Source: Clostridiales bacterium
Lineage (GTDB): Bacteria > Bacillota > Clostridia > Oscillospirales > CAG-382
Direction: 5' to 3'
Assembly: GCA_003452915.1 (NCBI GenBank)
Contig: DMMZ01000027.1
Location: 102,451-145,902, forward strand
DNA: 43,452 nucleotides
A program made the translations under genes and the position numbers. The notes beneath the pieces are model-generated. The model was not told where the DNA came from. It saw only the letters and a program-made list of their open reading frames with translations, and searched no databases. The first letter of the stretch is position 1; every line of letters begins with the position of its first letter. Shown here piece by piece: positions 42,354 through 43,452 of the stretch.

Positions 42354-42980
42354 TTAGATAAAAACACCCTCTACAACAGCAGCTTCAATTTGCTGGGTCA
42401 TATATTCTATGTATGGCAGCATTGTTTTTATTAAATGCCAGCCAAGTTCTCCGTTTATAACCTTTTCTAATATAATACTCTTTGAGGTATCATCTAAAAA
42501 AGGAATCAATTTTTCAAGAAACTCATCGTTAATTGTATCAAAAGTAGCATTCTCCAATAATTTCAAAACAGAATCGTTACTAAGATATTCTGCAAGAGTA
42601 ACAATATTCGATATATCTATCCCCTGTTTACCCAAACCTTGTGCCATTCGGTTTAAAATACTGGGTTTTAATAAAGGTGCAAGGTTAATAATATCTGAAA
42701 CATTTATCGTTTCAGGTTCATCAGTTTTTTGAGCAATACTATTAATTATATCGACTTCGCCCTTTGTCGGCTCGCCTGAATTTATAAGTTCATCAAGCAT
42801 AATATTAAATACATTGGAAATTAGAATTAAAATAGATATATCGGGAAAACTGTCGCCAACTTCATATTTAGAAATTGCCTGTCTGGATAAATTTAATTTT
42901 TCCGCAAGTTCAGATTGAGTCATGTCTGCTTTTTTCCGCAGTCGCGATATGTATCCGCCAAATTTCTTTGTATTAAACAA
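42354..42980 (-). CDS. XRE-family transcriptional regulator
   Basis: A 208-residue protein with an N-terminal helix-turn-helix (MTQSELAEKLNLSRQAISKYE) and DSFPDISILILISNVFNI. The rest, a helical region of about 120 residues, has repeated segments like LLENATFDTINDEFLEKLIPFLDD and no recognised domain. The start is put at TTG 42980, 11 bases after AAAGGA; the frame stays open to an ATG at 43037, but that part lies in a conserved RNA leader. It lies 45 bases before the methyltransferase pseudogene and may share its transcript. Ligand and targets unknown. Confidence 0.8.
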   Translation of the reverse strand: MFNTKKFGGYISRLRKKADMTQSELAEKLNLSRQAISKYEVGDSFPDISILILISNVFNIMLDELINSGEPTKGEVDIINSIAQKTDEPETINVSDIINLAPLLKPSILNRMAQGLGKQGIDISNIVTLAEYLSNDSVLKLLENATFDTINDEFLEKLIPFLDDTSKSIILEKVINGELGWHLIKTMLPYIEYMTQQIEAAVVEGVFI

Positions 42981-42989
42981 TTTATATAC

Positions 42990-43109
42990 ATTCCTTTCGT
43001 CGGAGCGTGGAGTTTTGTGACGATTTGGCGTAGCCAAATTTACACCATACTATCCGGTGTAAAAGGCACAAAACTCTTTGTCCGAAAGTTTACTTTCAGA
43101 CTTATCACC
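42990..43109 (-). ncRNA. Leader element family 1, copy C, before the XRE gene
   Basis: On the minus strand it begins GGTGATAA. P1: GTCTGAAAG/CTTTCGGAC. Closing stem: GAGTTTTGTG/CACAAAACTC, 10 bp. P2: TTTACACC/GGTGTAAA. P3: TTTGGC/GCCAAA. P4 is absent. It ends CGACGAAAGGAAT at the ribosome site. It begins about seven bases after a -10 box, as in copy B. Confidence 0.65.
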
Positions 43110-43115
43110 ATTTTC

Positions 43116-43144
43116 ATTGTAAAATTAATTCGAATAAAAATCAA
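43116..43144 (-). promoter_or_regulatory. Promoter of leader copy C / XRE gene
   Basis: On the minus strand: TTGATT, a 17-base spacer, TACAAT, then GAAAAT before the GGTGATAA that opens the leader. Confidence 0.65.
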
Positions 43145-43160
43145 GCAAAAGTTGGTTGCG

Positions 43161-43201
43161 AAAAAACCTCCGCTTATGATGAAAACATCATCTCGGAGGT
43201 T
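43161..43201 (-). terminator. Terminator of the cytidylate-kinase-like gene
   Basis: AACCTCCG and CGGAGGTT form a stem extended inside by GATG/CATC, followed on the minus strand by TTTTTT. A further inverted repeat, ATCTCCAC/GTGGAGAT, lies between it and the gene. Confidence 0.85.
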
Positions 43202-43307
43202 AATTTAATGTGAAAAATATACAAATTATGAGTATATTGGCGCATATCTCCACATGTTTTTCATTACTATTTGTACCCGGCAGGGCGTGGAGATTAATAT
43301 AAATATT

Positions 43308-43452
43308 CTATTTTCTTGACTGCACAAAGCTTTTTATAATCTTGGCCGTACCCTCGATGCCTAGTATTGAACTGTCAATTGAAATATGATAATTCTTTGC
43401 ATCGCCCCAGTTTTTGCTGGTATAAAAGTTATAATATGATGCCCTTTTCTTA
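43308..43452 (-). CDS. Cytidylate-kinase-like protein, 3' end only
   Basis: The last 48 residues of a gene that continues past the right edge, ending VQSRK with stop TAG. RASYYNFYTSKNWGDAKNYH and SSILGIEGTAKIIK are the C-terminal segments of the cytidylate-kinase-like family (PF13189 type), proteins with an NMP-kinase fold often of unknown substrate. Its terminator is at 43161-43201. Confidence 0.75.
   Translation of the reverse strand, partial: KKRASYYNFYTSKNWGDAKNYHISIDSSILGIEGTAKIIKSFVQSRK

Noticed and set aside
1..43452. CRISPR arrays, insertion sequences or prophage genes
   Set aside because: No regularly spaced repeats, transposase, integrase or phage structural genes were seen; the dispersed repeats found are structured and sit next to genes.

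Overview
The window is A+T-rich DNA from a low-GC Gram-positive bacterium. It is most likely a spore-forming anaerobic clostridium of the Ruminococcaceae/Oscillospiraceae type. Supporting evidence: a large Firmicutes-type SRP RNA in front of dnaX-ybaB-recR, an HPr kinase gene, a cwlD-type spore amidase, an Agr-type cyclic-peptide locus, a rubredoxin/flavodiiron O2-defence pair, and SigA-like promoters with 17-base spacers. The dnaX-ybaB-recR and parA-parB-serS blocks often lie near oriC in such genomes, but I found no origin or parS site.

Layout. 0.2-3.8 kb (minus): a five-gene unit encoding a DUF5317-like membrane protein, an orphan membrane protein, AgrB, a 41-residue AgrD and a membrane GGDEF/HD-GYP enzyme, with no agrC or agrA in the window. 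3.9-8.7 kb (minus): eno, asnB with a terminator-like hairpin at its 5' end, rubredoxin and fprA. 9-11.9 kb (minus): recR, ybaB, dnaX and the SRP RNA. 12-18.8 kb (plus): a small membrane protein, hprK, an ROK glucokinase, lon, ysxC and lysA. Next come a convergent rluA-family gene, a frameshifted lipoprotein with a glycoside-hydrolase-like domain, a helical protein of unknown function and tRNA-Pro(GGG). 24.4-29.4 kb (mostly minus): a DUF6873-like protein, a small Cys-rich protein, radA, cwlD, a membrane protein and a cohesin-like anchored protein. The last is preceded by a 1166-residue anchored phosphoesterase. 33.4-41.3 kb (plus): parA, parB, serS, a membrane protein, a MORN-repeat protein, a sugar isomerase/epimerase-like protein, lnt and an esterase. 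The right end (minus) holds a frameshifted methyltransferase, an XRE regulator and the 3' end of a cytidylate-kinase-like gene.

The most unusual content is non-coding. (1) A roughly 110-120 nt multi-stem leader occurs in three full copies and one partial copy, always in sense orientation just before a gene (ysxC, the rluA-family gene, the XRE gene; partial before lon). Its stems differ in sequence but keep their pairing, and two copies begin about 7 bases after a -10 box. (2) A second element, a 6-7 bp stem followed by an A/T-rich hairpin, occurs three times with a compensatory change. One copy starts right after a promoter and precedes an intrinsic terminator in front of fprA. (3) A roughly 90-bp structured repeat occurs at 9-105 and 25184-25275. 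I do not recognise any of these as a described RNA class. The agr-linked c-di-GMP unit is the most interesting protein-level system. Two genes carry single-base frameshifts, which could be real decay or assembly errors.
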